Source: Frateuria soli (GTDB lineage: Bacteria; Pseudomonadota; Gammaproteobacteria; Xanthomonadales; Rhodanobacteraceae). Taken from it: a DNA stretch of 64,000 nucleotides. The translations under genes and the position numbers were made by a program. The stretch covers positions 620,001-684,000 of the forward strand of contig NZ_CP088252.1 of the NCBI RefSeq assembly GCF_021117385.1, written 5' to 3'. The notes under the pieces are model-generated. The model was given only the letters and a program-made list of their open reading frames with translations, made no database searches and had not been told where the DNA came from. Position 1 is the stretch's first letter; each line of letters begins with the position of its first letter. Below, piece by piece: positions 24,586 through 33,789 of this stretch.

Positions 24586-26559
24586 ATGAGCAACGCGGGC
24601 CTGGCGCAGTTCCAACAAGTGTTCATCGAGGAGAGCCTGGAAGGGCTCGACACGATGGAATCCTCGCTGCTCGCGCTGGACGAGGGTGGCGACGGGGAAC
24701 TGGTGCATACCATTTTCCGCGCGGCGCACTCGATCAAGGGCGGCGCGGCCACCTTCGGCTTCCCCGAGATGGCCTCGTTCACCCACGAGGCGGAGTCGCT
24801 GCTGGACGAGGTGCGTGGCGGCAAGCGGGCGATCGACAAGCCGATCGTCGAGTTGATGTTGCGCTCGGTCGACTGCCTGCGTGGCATGTTCGACCGCGCC
24901 AGGGCCGGCGAGCCGCTCAACGATGCCGTCTCCGACGGCGTGCGCGGCGAGCTGGCGGCGATGATGGGTCGCGAGGCACCCGTGCAGGCGGGCCCGGCCC
25001 GACGCGCCGGCGATCAGGCCGGGGCCTGGATGATCCAGTTCAGGCCGCACGCCGGCATGCTCGCCGGCGGCAACGATCCGCTGCGGCTGATCCGCGAACT
25101 TGCGGGGCTGGGCGAACTGCTGGTCGAGGCCGACCTCTCGCGGCTGCCGGCGCTGGACAAGCTGGACCCTTCCCAGTGCCACCTGGGCTGGACCATCGAG
25201 CTCAATGCGCCGGTCAAGCGCGAGGACATCGCCGCGGTGTTCGACTGGGTCGAGGACGAATGCGACCTTTCCATCGAACCCAGGCCGACCGCCGTCGTGA
25301 CACCCGCGCACGCACCCGCACCCGCCCCGGCGAACATCGCCGACGCGGCCGCTGCGCGCGGCACGCGCGAGCAGAGCGCCGAGTCCAGTTCGGTGCGCGT
25401 GGCGATCGACAAGATCGACAGCATGATCAACCTGGTCGGCGAGCTGGTGATCACCCAGGCCATGCTCGACACCTTCCGCGAGGAATTCGACCCGGCCCGG
25501 CTGCCCTTGCTGCAGCAGGGCCTGACCCAGCTCGCCCGCCATGCGCGCGAGCTGCAGGAAAGCGTGATGGGCATCCGCATGCTGCCCATCGCCTCGGTGT
25601 TCAACCGCTTTCCGCGCCTGGTGCGCGATCTCAGCCAGAAGCTCGGCAAGCAGGTGAAGCTGGACCTGCATGGCGAGCAGACCGAGCTGGACAAGACGGT
25701 GCTGGAAAAGATCGGCGACCCGATGGTGCACCTGGTGCGCAACGCGATCGACCACGGACTGGAAGTCCCGGACAAGCGCCGCGCCGCCGGCAAGAACGAG
25801 GTCGGTACGCTCAAGCTCGATGCGTTCCACCGCGGCGGCAACATCGTGGTGGAAGTGTCCGACGATGGCGCGGGCCTCAACCGCGAGGCGATCGTGCGCA
25901 AGGCGGTCGAGCGCGGGCTGATCAGGAGCGGCGAAGGCCTGAGCGACGAGGCGGTCGGCGACCTGATCTTCCAGCCGGGCTTCTCCACCGCCGAAGTCAC
26001 CACCGATCTCTCCGGACGTGGCGTGGGCATGGACGTGGTCCGCCGCAACGTATCCGACCTGGGCGGCAGCGTGGTCGTGCGCAGCACGCCGGGACAGGGC
26101 AGCGTGTTCACCATCACCCTGCCGCTCACCCTGGCGATCATTGACGGCCTCACTGCCGCGGTGGGCGAAGAGCGCTACATCGTGCCGCTGATCTCGATCG
26201 TCGAATCGGTGCAGCTCAAGCCCGACGCGCTCAAGACCGTGGCCGGCGGCGGCGAGCTGTTCCGCTTCCGCGGCGAGTACCTGCCGGTGCTGCGTTTGCA
26301 CGAGCTGTTCGGCTGCGACGGCGCCAAGCGCACGATCGAGGACGGGCTGCTGATCGTGGTCGAGGGCGATGGCTCCCGCGTGGGCCTGTTCGTCGATGGA
26401 CTGGTCGGCCAGCAGCAGGCCGTGGTCAAGTCGCTGGAAGCGAACTACCGCCGCGTGCAGGGCGTCTCCGGCGCGACCATCCTGGCCGATGGCTCGGTCG
26501 CGCTGATCGTCGACATCGCCGGGCTGGTGCGCCTGCATGGACGGCGCAAGGCGGCGTAA
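24586..26559 (+). CDS. cheA: CheA histidine kinase, second copy
   Basis: A 657-residue kinase: P1 with H48 (RAAHSIKGGAATFGF), a folded P2-like region (about residues 145-230; WMIQFRPHAGMLAGGNDPLR), a Pro/Ala linker, P3, HATPase (HLVRNAIDHGLEVPDKRR, VSDDGAGLNRE, GRGVGMDVVRRNV) and P5. Unlike the first CheA it has a P2 region rather than a repeat linker. It shares an operon with a STAS and a CheY-like protein, next to CheW, MCP, CheR, CheD and CheB genes. Confidence 0.97.
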   Translation: MSNAGLAQFQQVFIEESLEGLDTMESSLLALDEGGDGELVHTIFRAAHSIKGGAATFGFPEMASFTHEAESLLDEVRGGKRAIDKPIVELMLRSVDCLRGMFDRARAGEPLNDAVSDGVRGELAAMMGREAPVQAGPARRAGDQAGAWMIQFRPHAGMLAGGNDPLRLIRELAGLGELLVEADLSRLPALDKLDPSQCHLGWTIELNAPVKREDIAAVFDWVEDECDLSIEPRPTAVVTPAHAPAPAPANIADAAAARGTREQSAESSSVRVAIDKIDSMINLVGELVITQAMLDTFREEFDPARLPLLQQGLTQLARHARELQESVMGIRMLPIASVFNRFPRLVRDLSQKLGKQVKLDLHGEQTELDKTVLEKIGDPMVHLVRNAIDHGLEVPDKRRAAGKNEVGTLKLDAFHRGGNIVVEVSDDGAGLNREAIVRKAVERGLIRSGEGLSDEAVGDLIFQPGFSTAEVTTDLSGRGVGMDVVRRNVSDLGGSVVVRSTPGQGSVFTITLPLTLAIIDGLTAAVGEERYIVPLISIVESVQLKPDALKTVAGGGELFRFRGEYLPVLRLHELFGCDGAKRTIEDGLLIVVEGDGSRVGLFVDGLVGQQQAVVKSLEANYRRVQGVSGATILADGSVALIVDIAGLVRLHGRRKAA

Positions 26560-26949
26560 GGCCGCCGCCGCCGAAAGACAGGACTTCGACAGCGGGCGCC
26601 GGCTTCCGGACGTCCTCTCGCTCGTGCGCGGGGCGTCGGACAGCAGGGCAGCCGGGTATACGGCACCGGGACCGACACGATGCCCCGGCATTTTCTCTAC
26701 CCCGCGGCGACCGGATCCGCGGTAGCCGACAGCGCCGGCGTGGTCTGGTCGAGGAGGCGGACCAAGTCGATGCGCTGCGCCGGCAGGCGCGCGACATGGG
26801 CTCGGCCTCGCTGCGGCCCGCGCCGGCGGTGGGAAGCTGGTCGAACTCCTGATCTGCGCTTTCGGGGCCGCTCAAGTTGGCGGGCCCCTGGCCGATCCAC
26901 ATTGCACGGGGACGCCGCCAGGCGATTCCGACTTCGAGAGACGAAATCC
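26560..26949. other. Non-coding stretch between cheA and cheW with a sigma-28 promoter
   Basis: I see no gene in these 390 bases. The in-frame extension of the cheW frame back to 26680 has no CheW features and is Arg-rich. A sigma-28 promoter lies at 26872-26898. The end of the cheA frame and this promoter suggest that cheW starts a new transcription unit. Confidence 0.7.
26872..26898 (+). promoter_or_regulatory. Sigma-28 promoter for cheW-mcp-porin
   Basis: TCAAGTTG-N11-GCCGATCC, the same pattern as at 23647 and 30598. It ends 51 bases before the cheW ATG at 26950. Confidence 0.82.
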
Positions 26950-27423
26950 ATGTCTGACAACACCGGGAGCGAGGCGCTCCAGTCGCAATACCTGACCATC
27001 AATCTTGCGCAGGAAGAGTACGGCATCGACATCCTGTCCGTGCGCGAGATCCGGGGTCTGACTTCGGTCACGCGCATCCCGCAGTCCCCGCCGTACCTGC
27101 TGGGCGTGCTGAACCTGCGCGGTGCAATCGTGCCGGTGCTGGACCTGCGCCTGCGCTTCGGCGTGACGCGCGAGGAGTACACCTCCACCACGGTCACGGT
27201 GATCGTGGCGGTGGACGGTCGCAATTTCGGCATCGTGGTCGATGCGGTGTCCGACGTGCTCGATGCGGCGGACTCGGAAGTGCGGCCGGTGCCCGACATG
27301 GGTACGACGGTGGATACCGAATATCTCAAGGGCCTGATCGGCGTGGGCGAGCGCATGGTGCTGCTGCTCGACGTGGATCGCCTGCTGCGGTTGCACGACA
27401 GGCAGTTGGAGGCCGCTGCCTGA
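26950..27423 (+). CDS. cheW: CheW adaptor, second copy
   Basis: A 157-residue CheW: QYLTINLAQEEYGIDILSVR, TRIPQSPPYLLGVLNLRGAI and VPDMGTTVDTEYLKGLIGVG. It joins MCPs to CheA. It is close to the CheW at 30673 through most of its length; both are followed by an MCP gene, which suggests duplication of a cheW-mcp unit. It is transcribed from its own sigma-28 promoter. The ATG at 26950 follows GAGAGAC. Confidence 0.97.
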   Translation: MSDNTGSEALQSQYLTINLAQEEYGIDILSVREIRGLTSVTRIPQSPPYLLGVLNLRGAIVPVLDLRLRFGVTREEYTSTTVTVIVAVDGRNFGIVVDAVSDVLDAADSEVRPVPDMGTTVDTEYLKGLIGVGERMVLLLDVDRLLRLHDRQLEAAA

Positions 27424-27631
27424 GCTGGCCTGCGCCTGCCGTGAGGCCGGGCGCTTCCGTTTCTCCCGCATGCCTGCCGGCTATGGATGCCGCGGCGTCG
27501 AAAGTCCCCCTGGTTGACCGTATTGCCAGCGTCCGAGCCGTTACCAGGCTGGCCGCCGCGGGTGGCCAGGAACAGCAACGCAGCACAACGCGCCGCCGGT
27601 GCGCCGGCGGTCGACATCAACGAGGTACGGT

Positions 27632-29320
27632 ATGCAGTTCCCGAAACATGGGTGGTTGGCCCGTCTCAGCCTGAATGCGCGGGTGGCCCTGGTCGTGGTG
27701 GTGGTGGTGGCGGGCCTGGTCGGCCTGACCGTAATGGGTGCGTTCGAGGACCGCGCGCAGCAGATGCGCAGCCTGGAAACCCTGCTGCAGAGCGAGATCG
27801 AGTCCGCCGTTTCCGTTGCCGACCAATGGCACGAGCGCGCCACCAAGGGCGAGCTGAGCGACGAGGAGGCCAAGCGCAAGGCGCTGGAGCAGATCCTCGC
27901 CATGCGCTGGGACGGTGGCACCGGCTACATCTTCGCCTTCGATACCGACCTGGTGATGCGCATGCATCCGCTCAAGCCCGGACTGGTCGGCAAGAGCCTC
28001 GCCGACGAGACCGACTTCAAGGGCATGCCCCATTACCGGATGATGCGCGATGCCAACCTCAAGGAAGGCCACGACCTCATCCGCTACACCCAGAAAATGC
28101 CCGACGGCAGCGGCAAGGACAAGATCACCTACACGCAGCTGTTCAAGCCGTGGAACCTCAACTTCGCGGCCGGCGCCTACTTCGAGGACATCGACGCCAA
28201 CTTCCGCCACGCATTGATGGTCGACCTGGGCAAGGCCGGCGTGGTCGGCCTGCTGGTGATCCTGATCGTGTGGCTGTCGATGCGCAGCATCCGCAAGAGC
28301 ATCGGCGGCGAGCCGGCGTTCGCGGTGGCCATGGCCGCGCGCATCGCCGAGGGCAACCTGTGCGTACAGCCGGGCGAGCCCCCGGTTGCCGCGGGCAGCC
28401 TGCTCGAGGCGCTGGTGAGCATGCGCACCCGGCTGGTGACGATCGTCGGCGAAGTGCAGGGCAGCTCGCAGGCGGTGAGCATCGCGGCGCAGCAGATCGC
28501 GCGCGGCAACGACGACCTGTCCCAGCGCACGCAGGAGCAGGCCTCCAGCCTGGAGGAAACCGCCTCCTCGATGGAGGAGATGACCGCCACCGTCAAGCAG
28601 AGCGCGGACAACGCCGGCCAGGCCAGCCAGCTGGCCAACGGCGCGCGCGTGCAGGCCGAGCGCGGCGGCGAAGTGGCTTCCCGCGCCAGCGCTGCCATGC
28701 GCGAGATCGAGCAGGCCAGCCGCCAGATCACCGAGATTGTGCAGCTGATCGACGAGATCGCCTTCCAGACCAACCTGCTCTCGCTCAACGCGGCCGTGGA
28801 AGCGGCGCGTGCCGGCGAACAGGGGCGCGGCTTCGCGGTCGTCGCCAGCGAGGTGCGCAGCCTGGCCCAGCGCAGCGCCAACGCCGCCCGCGAGATCAAG
28901 TCGCTGATCGGCGACAGCGTGGAGAAGGTACGGGTGGGTTCCACGCTGGTGGCCGAGTCCGGGCAGGCGCTGTCGGGGATCATCGAGAGCGTCAAGAAGG
29001 TGACCGACGTGGTGGCCGAGATCGCCGCGGCCAGCCAGGAGCAGTCGGCCGGCATCGACCAGGTCAACCACGCGGTCACGCAGATGGACGAGGCCACCCA
29101 GCAGAATGCCGCGCTGGTCGAGGAGGCCTCGGCCGCCGCCCGCGCGATGCAGGAGCAGGCCGATGCCATGAAGCGCCAGATGACGTTCTTCCGCGTCGAC
29201 GCCGCGGTCGCCGCGGTGGCGCCGGTGCGCCCGGCCGAGACCAGGCCGCTGCCCCGTCGCGCCGTCACGCGCCCTGAGCGAGCGGTCGCCGCCGTGGCCG
29301 GTGCGTGGTCGGAGTTCTGA
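27632..29320 (+). CDS. Methyl-accepting chemotaxis protein with a periplasmic Cache domain
   Basis: A 562-residue receptor. Transmembrane helix 1 is at about residues 16-36. A single-Cache (sCache_2) sensor follows ([35 protein letters not shown]), and helix 2 is at about residues 197-216. The cytoplasmic signalling domain has the hairpin tip [20 protein letters not shown]. The last residues are AWSEF, matching the WxxF pentapeptide that docks CheR. The ATG at 27632 has a GAGG site. The gene follows cheW by about 200 bases. Ligand unknown; small carboxylates are common for this sensor class. Confidence 0.95.
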   Translation: MQFPKHGWLARLSLNARVALVVVVVVAGLVGLTVMGAFEDRAQQMRSLETLLQSEIESAVSVADQWHERATKGELSDEEAKRKALEQILAMRWDGGTGYIFAFDTDLVMRMHPLKPGLVGKSLADETDFKGMPHYRMMRDANLKEGHDLIRYTQKMPDGSGKDKITYTQLFKPWNLNFAAGAYFEDIDANFRHALMVDLGKAGVVGLLVILIVWLSMRSIRKSIGGEPAFAVAMAARIAEGNLCVQPGEPPVAAGSLLEALVSMRTRLVTIVGEVQGSSQAVSIAAQQIARGNDDLSQRTQEQASSLEETASSMEEMTATVKQSADNAGQASQLANGARVQAERGGEVASRASAAMREIEQASRQITEIVQLIDEIAFQTNLLSLNAAVEAARAGEQGRGFAVVASEVRSLAQRSANAAREIKSLIGDSVEKVRVGSTLVAESGQALSGIIESVKKVTDVVAEIAAASQEQSAGIDQVNHAVTQMDEATQQNAALVEEASAAARAMQEQADAMKRQMTFFRVDAAVAAVAPVRPAETRPLPRRAVTRPERAVAAVAGAWSEF

Positions 29321-29364
29321 TTTCCTTTCGGCGCCGCCCGTGCGGCGCCCTTTACGAGTACAAC

Positions 29365-30381
29365 ATGAAACCTGTATCCAAGGCGGCCGTGCGCGTAGCG
29401 CTCGGCCTGGCGCTGGCCGCGCCGATGGCGCACGCCGGCGAGTTCAGCTTCGGCGGCAAGATCTACGCCGACGCCAGTCGGCTCCGGCAGCACGACCGCG
29501 TCACCGGCGCCCGCAGCAGCGACACCGATGCGGACCTGAAGCGGATGTACCTGGACGCCGACTACGCGTTCGATACGGTCTGGTCGGTTCATGCGACCGC
29601 CGACGTCAACTGGCTGCGCGGCGAGCGCGATCCGGACCTGTGGCTCAAGCATGCGTACCTGCAACGCAAGTTCGGCCAGTCCGCCCAGTTGCGGCTGGGC
29701 GTGGACGACATGCCGTGGATCACACTCGGCAGCCAATGGTATGGCTATCGCTATATCGACGCCCTGTCGACCTCGATGCAGAAGATCGACGACGCCGCGG
29801 ACTGGGGCGTGCACCTCAAGGGCGTGCTCGCGCCCGCACTCGACTATGCGGTGTCGGTGGTCACCGGCGCCGGGTACAAGCGCCCCTCGCACGGCCGCCG
29901 TGCCGACGTGGAAGCGTTGCTGGCCTACCATCCCGGCGCGCACACGGTGCTCGCGCTGGGCGGCTACGACGGCCAGCAGGGCGAAGACGCCGACCTGCAG
30001 CCGCTGTACCACACCGCGCGGCGGGTCGACCTGCTGGCCGCCTACGCGGACGACACCTGGCGGCTGGGCACGCGTGTCGCCTACGCCAGCAACTGGAGCG
30101 GTACCCACAAGGCTCCCAGCGAACGCGGCCTCAGCTGGTCGACCTGGGGCAGCGTGCGGGTCGCCCGGCAATGGAGCCTGTTCGCCCGCTACGACCGCAT
30201 GCAGCCGCGCCGCCTGAGGGATCCCGCCCAGCGCACCTGGTACGCCAACGCCGGCGTCGAATGGCAACCGGCCAAGCGCGTGCGCCTGGCGCTGGTCGCC
30301 AAGCGCAACGCGGTGGAGCGGCATGGCCGCGAGTTGCGCAACAGCGACGAACTGGGCGTCTGGAGCGAGATCTCCTTCTGA
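29365..30381 (+). CDS. Outer-membrane porin-like beta-barrel protein
   Basis: A 338-residue protein with a signal peptide (cleavage near AHAG, about residue 25), strand-rich sequence with alternating aromatic residues (WYGYRYIDALSTSMQ, NASNWSGT-like ASNWSGTHKAPSERG) and a terminal Phe (SEISF), as in Gram-negative outer-membrane proteins. It resembles phosphate- or anion-type porins in outline but I cannot name a family. It lies 44 bases after an MCP stop inside a chemosensory operon, so it probably shares the sigma-28 promoter. A link between uptake and sensing is an inference. Confidence 0.75.
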   Translation: MKPVSKAAVRVALGLALAAPMAHAGEFSFGGKIYADASRLRQHDRVTGARSSDTDADLKRMYLDADYAFDTVWSVHATADVNWLRGERDPDLWLKHAYLQRKFGQSAQLRLGVDDMPWITLGSQWYGYRYIDALSTSMQKIDDAADWGVHLKGVLAPALDYAVSVVTGAGYKRPSHGRRADVEALLAYHPGAHTVLALGGYDGQQGEDADLQPLYHTARRVDLLAAYADDTWRLGTRVAYASNWSGTHKAPSERGLSWSTWGSVRVARQWSLFARYDRMQPRRLRDPAQRTWYANAGVEWQPAKRVRLALVAKRNAVERHGRELRNSDELGVWSEISF

Positions 30382-30597
30382 CGCGCGCCGGCACCGAAGG
30401 CCGCTTCCTCCCGGAAGAGGCCGTAAAGCCGATGAAGTCCCTCGCGCGAGCAGCGGACGCCCGCGCCATGAAGCCCTCTCCCCAGGGGAGAGGGGGCAAA
30501 GGCGGTGACGTCTCGTGCGGGTGGCGCGCGCGCGATCCAGCCGCGAGCGATCCGTGACGTGCGGCGCGCTTCCGACCAAGGCGAACAGGAACGCGCC

Positions 30598-30624
30598 TCA
30601 AGTTCGGCGCCGGTTCGCCGAAAA
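30598..30624 (+). promoter_or_regulatory. Sigma-28 promoter for the cheW-mcp-cheR-cheD operon
   Basis: TCAAGTTC-N11-GCCGAAAA. It ends 48 bases before the cheW ATG at 30673. The -35 is identical over TCAAGTT to two other sites in the window. The 291-base gap before cheW also holds a CCCTCTCCCC palindrome near 30475. Confidence 0.76.
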
Positions 30625-30672
30625 AGCCTTGGAAGACGGAGACCCGCAGGCCTCCATCAAGGTATCCGCACG

Positions 30673-31176
30673 ATGTACGCAAGCAACTCGAATGCACCTT
30701 CGGTGCAGCAACTCACCTTCAGCCTGGCGGACGAGGAGTACGGCCTGGACATTCTCGCCGTGCGCGAGATCCGCGGCTGGACACCGGTCACCCGCATTCC
30801 GCAGGCGCCCCACTACGTGCTCGGCGTGCTCGATCTGCGCGGCACGATCGTGCCGGTGCTCGATCTGCGCCTGCGCTTCGGACTGGCCCGCAACGAGAAC
30901 GCGGCGACCACCGTCACGGTGATCGTGACGGTGGCAGGACGTCCGTTCGGCGTGGTCGTCGATGCCGTCTCGGACGTGGTCGACATCCAGGCCGGCCAGA
31001 TCAGCCCGGTGCCGGACATGGGTACCACGGTGGACACCGAGTACCTGCGGGGGCTGACCCCGGTCCAGGGCCGGATGGTGCTGTTGCTGGACGTGGAAAA
31101 GCTGCTGCATCCCGAGGATGCCCGAATGCTGGAAGCCGCCTTGCCCGCGGCCGATGAAATTGAAGCCGTGGCCTGA
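30673..31176 (+). CDS. cheW: CheW adaptor, third copy
   Basis: A 167-residue CheW: QLTFSLADEEYGLDILAVRE, RIPQAPHYVLGVLDLRGTIV and VPDMGTTVDTEYLRGLTPVQ. It is very similar to the CheW at 26950. It starts an operon with an MCP (12 bases later), cheR and cheD. The ATG at 30673 has a weak upstream site (AAGGTATCCG). It connects the following MCP to the CheA encoded upstream. Confidence 0.97.
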   Translation: MYASNSNAPSVQQLTFSLADEEYGLDILAVREIRGWTPVTRIPQAPHYVLGVLDLRGTIVPVLDLRLRFGLARNENAATTVTVIVTVAGRPFGVVVDAVSDVVDIQAGQISPVPDMGTTVDTEYLRGLTPVQGRMVLLLDVEKLLHPEDARMLEAALPAADEIEAVA

Positions 31177-31188
31177 CAGGAACCGCCG

Positions 31189-32910
31189 ATGAGACTGCCG
31201 AAGATCAAGTTCAAGATTCCCTCCCTCACCGTGCGTGGCCGGCTGCGCCTGGTGATGGGCATGCTGATGCTGATGCTGCTGGGCGGTGCCGTCATCGGCA
31301 TCGGCTCCATGCAGCTGCAGAACGAGGGCATGCGCGCGATGTACGAGGACGAGCTGGTGCCGGCGCAGACCGTCTCGCGCATGCGCGCCGACTCGCTGAT
31401 GCAGTTCATCGTGCTGGGCGAGGCGGCCAAGCTGGTCAAGCAGGCGCCGCAGCTCAAGCAGAAGATGGACGAGTACGCCGAGCTCCAGGCGAAGTTCCTG
31501 AGCCAGAAGAAGGAATTCGACGCCGCGCCCAAGAGCGAGGCCGTGGCCGCGCAGTACAAGAAGTACCTGGCCGACGAGGACGACTACCTCACCGGCCTGA
31601 AGGACATGACCGATGCGCTGAACCAGCATGACGAGGCGGCCGGCGACGTGCTCGACATGGAGGTGCGTCCGCTGATGATGATGCGCCTGGAAGTGCTGGA
31701 CAAACTCGTCTCCATGCAACGCGACGAAGCGCTCGCCGCCTATCAGGCGCAGGTCTCGCGCTTCAAGCTGATCCGCGCGATCAGCATCGGTGCGCTGACC
31801 GCCGGCCTGTTGCTGGCGATGTGGATGGCGCTGTCGCTCAGTCGCTCGATCATCGGTACGCTGACCTACGCCGGCCGCGTCGCCCGCGAGATTGCCCAGG
31901 GCAGGCTCGGCCATGCGATCGAGGTCAGGCGCGACGACGAGCTGGGCCAGCTGCTGGAGGCCTTCCGCAGCATGGACGAGCGGCTCACCGCGATCGTCGG
32001 CGAGGTGCGCCAGGGCTCCGGCGCGGTGAGCACCGCCGCGCAGCAGATCGCCCGCGGCAACGACGACCTCTCCCAGCGTACGCAGGAACAGGCCTCGAGC
32101 CTGGAGGAAACCGCTTCCTCGATGGAGGAGATGACCTCCACCGTCAAGCAGAACGCCGAGAACGCCAGCCACGCCAACCAGCTGGCCCGCGGCGCCCGCG
32201 AGCAGGCCGAGCGCGGTGGCGAGGTGGCCTCGCAGGCGGTGGTCGCGATGAAGGAGATCAACGCCTCCAGCCGCAAGATTTCCGACATCGTCAGCCTGAT
32301 CGACGAGATCGCCTTCCAGACCAACCTGCTCTCGCTCAACGCGGCCGTGGAAGCGGCGCGTGCCGGCGAGCAGGGCCGCGGCTTCGCGGTGGTCGCCACC
32401 GAGGTGCGCAACCTGGCGCAGCGCTCGGCCGGCGCGGCCAAGGAGATCAAGGCGCTGATCAACGACAGCGCGGAGAAGGTCAGGACCGGTTCGGAGCTGG
32501 TCGACCAGTCCGGCAAGGCGCTGGCCGAGATCGTCGACAGCGTCAAGAAGGTGACCGACATCGTGGCCGAGATCGCCGCGGCCAGCCAGGAACAGTCGGC
32601 CGGCATCGACCAGGTCAACAACGCCGTTTCGCAGATGGACGAGATGACCCAGCAGAACGCCGCACTGGTGGAAGAAGCCGCCGCGGCCGCCCGCGCCATG
32701 CAGGAGCAGGCCGGCGAGCTGTCGCGCCAGGTGGCGTTCTTCCATATCGAGGGCGACGCCGCGCCGACGCCGGCGAAGCCGCAGGCCTCCTCCGTGGTGG
32801 CCGAGGCCGAGGCGGTGTTCGCCGCCGTGCGCAACGCGCCGGTGCGCACCACGCGTGCGGCCGAGCCGGTCGCCGTGGCCGCCGATGCGGGCGTCTGGAA
32901 GGAGTTCTGA
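31189..32910 (+). CDS. Methyl-accepting chemotaxis protein with a four-helix sensor
   Basis: A 573-residue receptor. Helix 1 is at about residues 21-43. The periplasmic part (44-190) is wholly helical and Glu/Lys-rich, as in four-helix-bundle sensors. Helix 2 is near 192-212, then HAMP, then the signalling domain with [20 protein letters not shown]. The C-terminus is VWKEF, a CheR-docking type pentapeptide. Its signalling domain is nearly the same as that of the MCP at 27632, so the two share ancestry but have different sensors. The cheR gene starts four bases after its stop. Confidence 0.96.
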   Translation: MRLPKIKFKIPSLTVRGRLRLVMGMLMLMLLGGAVIGIGSMQLQNEGMRAMYEDELVPAQTVSRMRADSLMQFIVLGEAAKLVKQAPQLKQKMDEYAELQAKFLSQKKEFDAAPKSEAVAAQYKKYLADEDDYLTGLKDMTDALNQHDEAAGDVLDMEVRPLMMMRLEVLDKLVSMQRDEALAAYQAQVSRFKLIRAISIGALTAGLLLAMWMALSLSRSIIGTLTYAGRVAREIAQGRLGHAIEVRRDDELGQLLEAFRSMDERLTAIVGEVRQGSGAVSTAAQQIARGNDDLSQRTQEQASSLEETASSMEEMTSTVKQNAENASHANQLARGAREQAERGGEVASQAVVAMKEINASSRKISDIVSLIDEIAFQTNLLSLNAAVEAARAGEQGRGFAVVATEVRNLAQRSAGAAKEIKALINDSAEKVRTGSELVDQSGKALAEIVDSVKKVTDIVAEIAAASQEQSAGIDQVNNAVSQMDEMTQQNAALVEEAAAAARAMQEQAGELSRQVAFFHIEGDAAPTPAKPQASSVVAEAEAVFAAVRNAPVRTTRAAEPVAVAADAGVWKEF

Positions 32911-32913
32911 GCG

Positions 32914-33789
32914 ATGAGCGCGGTCGCCAGCCACGACAACATGATGGCCGGTGTCGCCGGCCCCATGCTCGGCGATGGCGAGTTCCAGTTCCTGCGCGCG
33001 TTCGTGTATGAGCACTGCGGCATCGCGCTCAGCGAGCAGAAACGCCAGCTGGTGCAGGGGCGCCTGGTGCGCCGCCTGCGCGCGCTGGGCATGAAGGGCT
33101 TCGACGCCTACTGCCAGCTCCTGCGCACCGATCCGGACAGCGAACTGGGCGAGCTGGCCAGCGCGATCAGCACCAACGTCACCTCGTTCTTCCGCGAGGT
33201 GCACCACTTCGAGGCGCTGGCCGGGGAGATGCTGCCCCGCTGGCTGGAACAGAAGCGCCGCGAGGGCGACCGCCTGCGCATCTGGTCGGCCGGTTGCTCC
33301 AGCGGCGAAGAACCCTATTCGCTGGCGATGGTGCTGGCCGAGGCGCTGGAACGCAGCGGCCGCAACGTCGACGCGAAGATCCTGGCCACCGACCTTTCGC
33401 CCGCGGCGCTGGCCGCGGCGCAGAAGGGCGTCTATCCGGTCGAACGGATGGACGGCATCGACCCCGAGCGGCGCCGGCGCTGGTTCCTGCGCGGCGAGGG
33501 CGAGTACGCCGGGCTGGCCTGCGTGCATCCGAAGCTGCGCGAGCTGGTCACCATCGCGCCGCTCAACCTGCTGCACGAGTGGCCCATGCAGGGCCCGTTC
33601 GACGCGATCTTCTGCCGCAACGTGGTGATCTACTTCGACCAGCCGACCAAGCAGAAGCTGTTCCGCCGGTTCGCGCGGCTGCTGCCCGCGGGCGGCCCGC
33701 TGTTCCTGGGCCACTCCGAGTCAATGCACGGTCTCTCCGACGAGTTCGAACTGATCGGCCGCACCATCTATCGGAAGAAGACCGCATGA
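32914..33789 (+). CDS. cheR: CheR, MCP glutamate methyltransferase
   Basis: A 291-residue protein with the N-terminal helical domain and the SAM-binding methyltransferase domain (IWSAGCSSGEEPYSLAMVLA, KILATDLSPAALAAAQKGVY, FDAIFCRNVVIYFDQPTKQK). CheR adds methyl groups to receptor glutamates. The ATG at 32914 uses GGAAGGAG, which overlaps the end of the MCP gene. The stop overlaps the cheD start. The receptor pentapeptides WSEF and WKEF fit a CheR that binds C-terminal tails. Confidence 0.97.
   Translation: MSAVASHDNMMAGVAGPMLGDGEFQFLRAFVYEHCGIALSEQKRQLVQGRLVRRLRALGMKGFDAYCQLLRTDPDSELGELASAISTNVTSFFREVHHFEALAGEMLPRWLEQKRREGDRLRIWSAGCSSGEEPYSLAMVLAEALERSGRNVDAKILATDLSPAALAAAQKGVYPVERMDGIDPERRRRWFLRGEGEYAGLACVHPKLRELVTIAPLNLLHEWPMQGPFDAIFCRNVVIYFDQPTKQKLFRRFARLLPAGGPLFLGHSESMHGLSDEFELIGRTIYRKKTA

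Noticed and set aside
26879-26910. A sigma-54-like promoter (TGGCCGA...TTGCA) before cheW
   Set aside because: GG and GC are 12 bases apart instead of 10; the overlapping sigma-28 match is better.
27480-27520. A sigma-28-like promoter before the Cache MCP (TCGAAAGT-N11-ACCGTATT)
   Set aside because: The -10 matches only at CCG; too weak beside the four good sites in the window.
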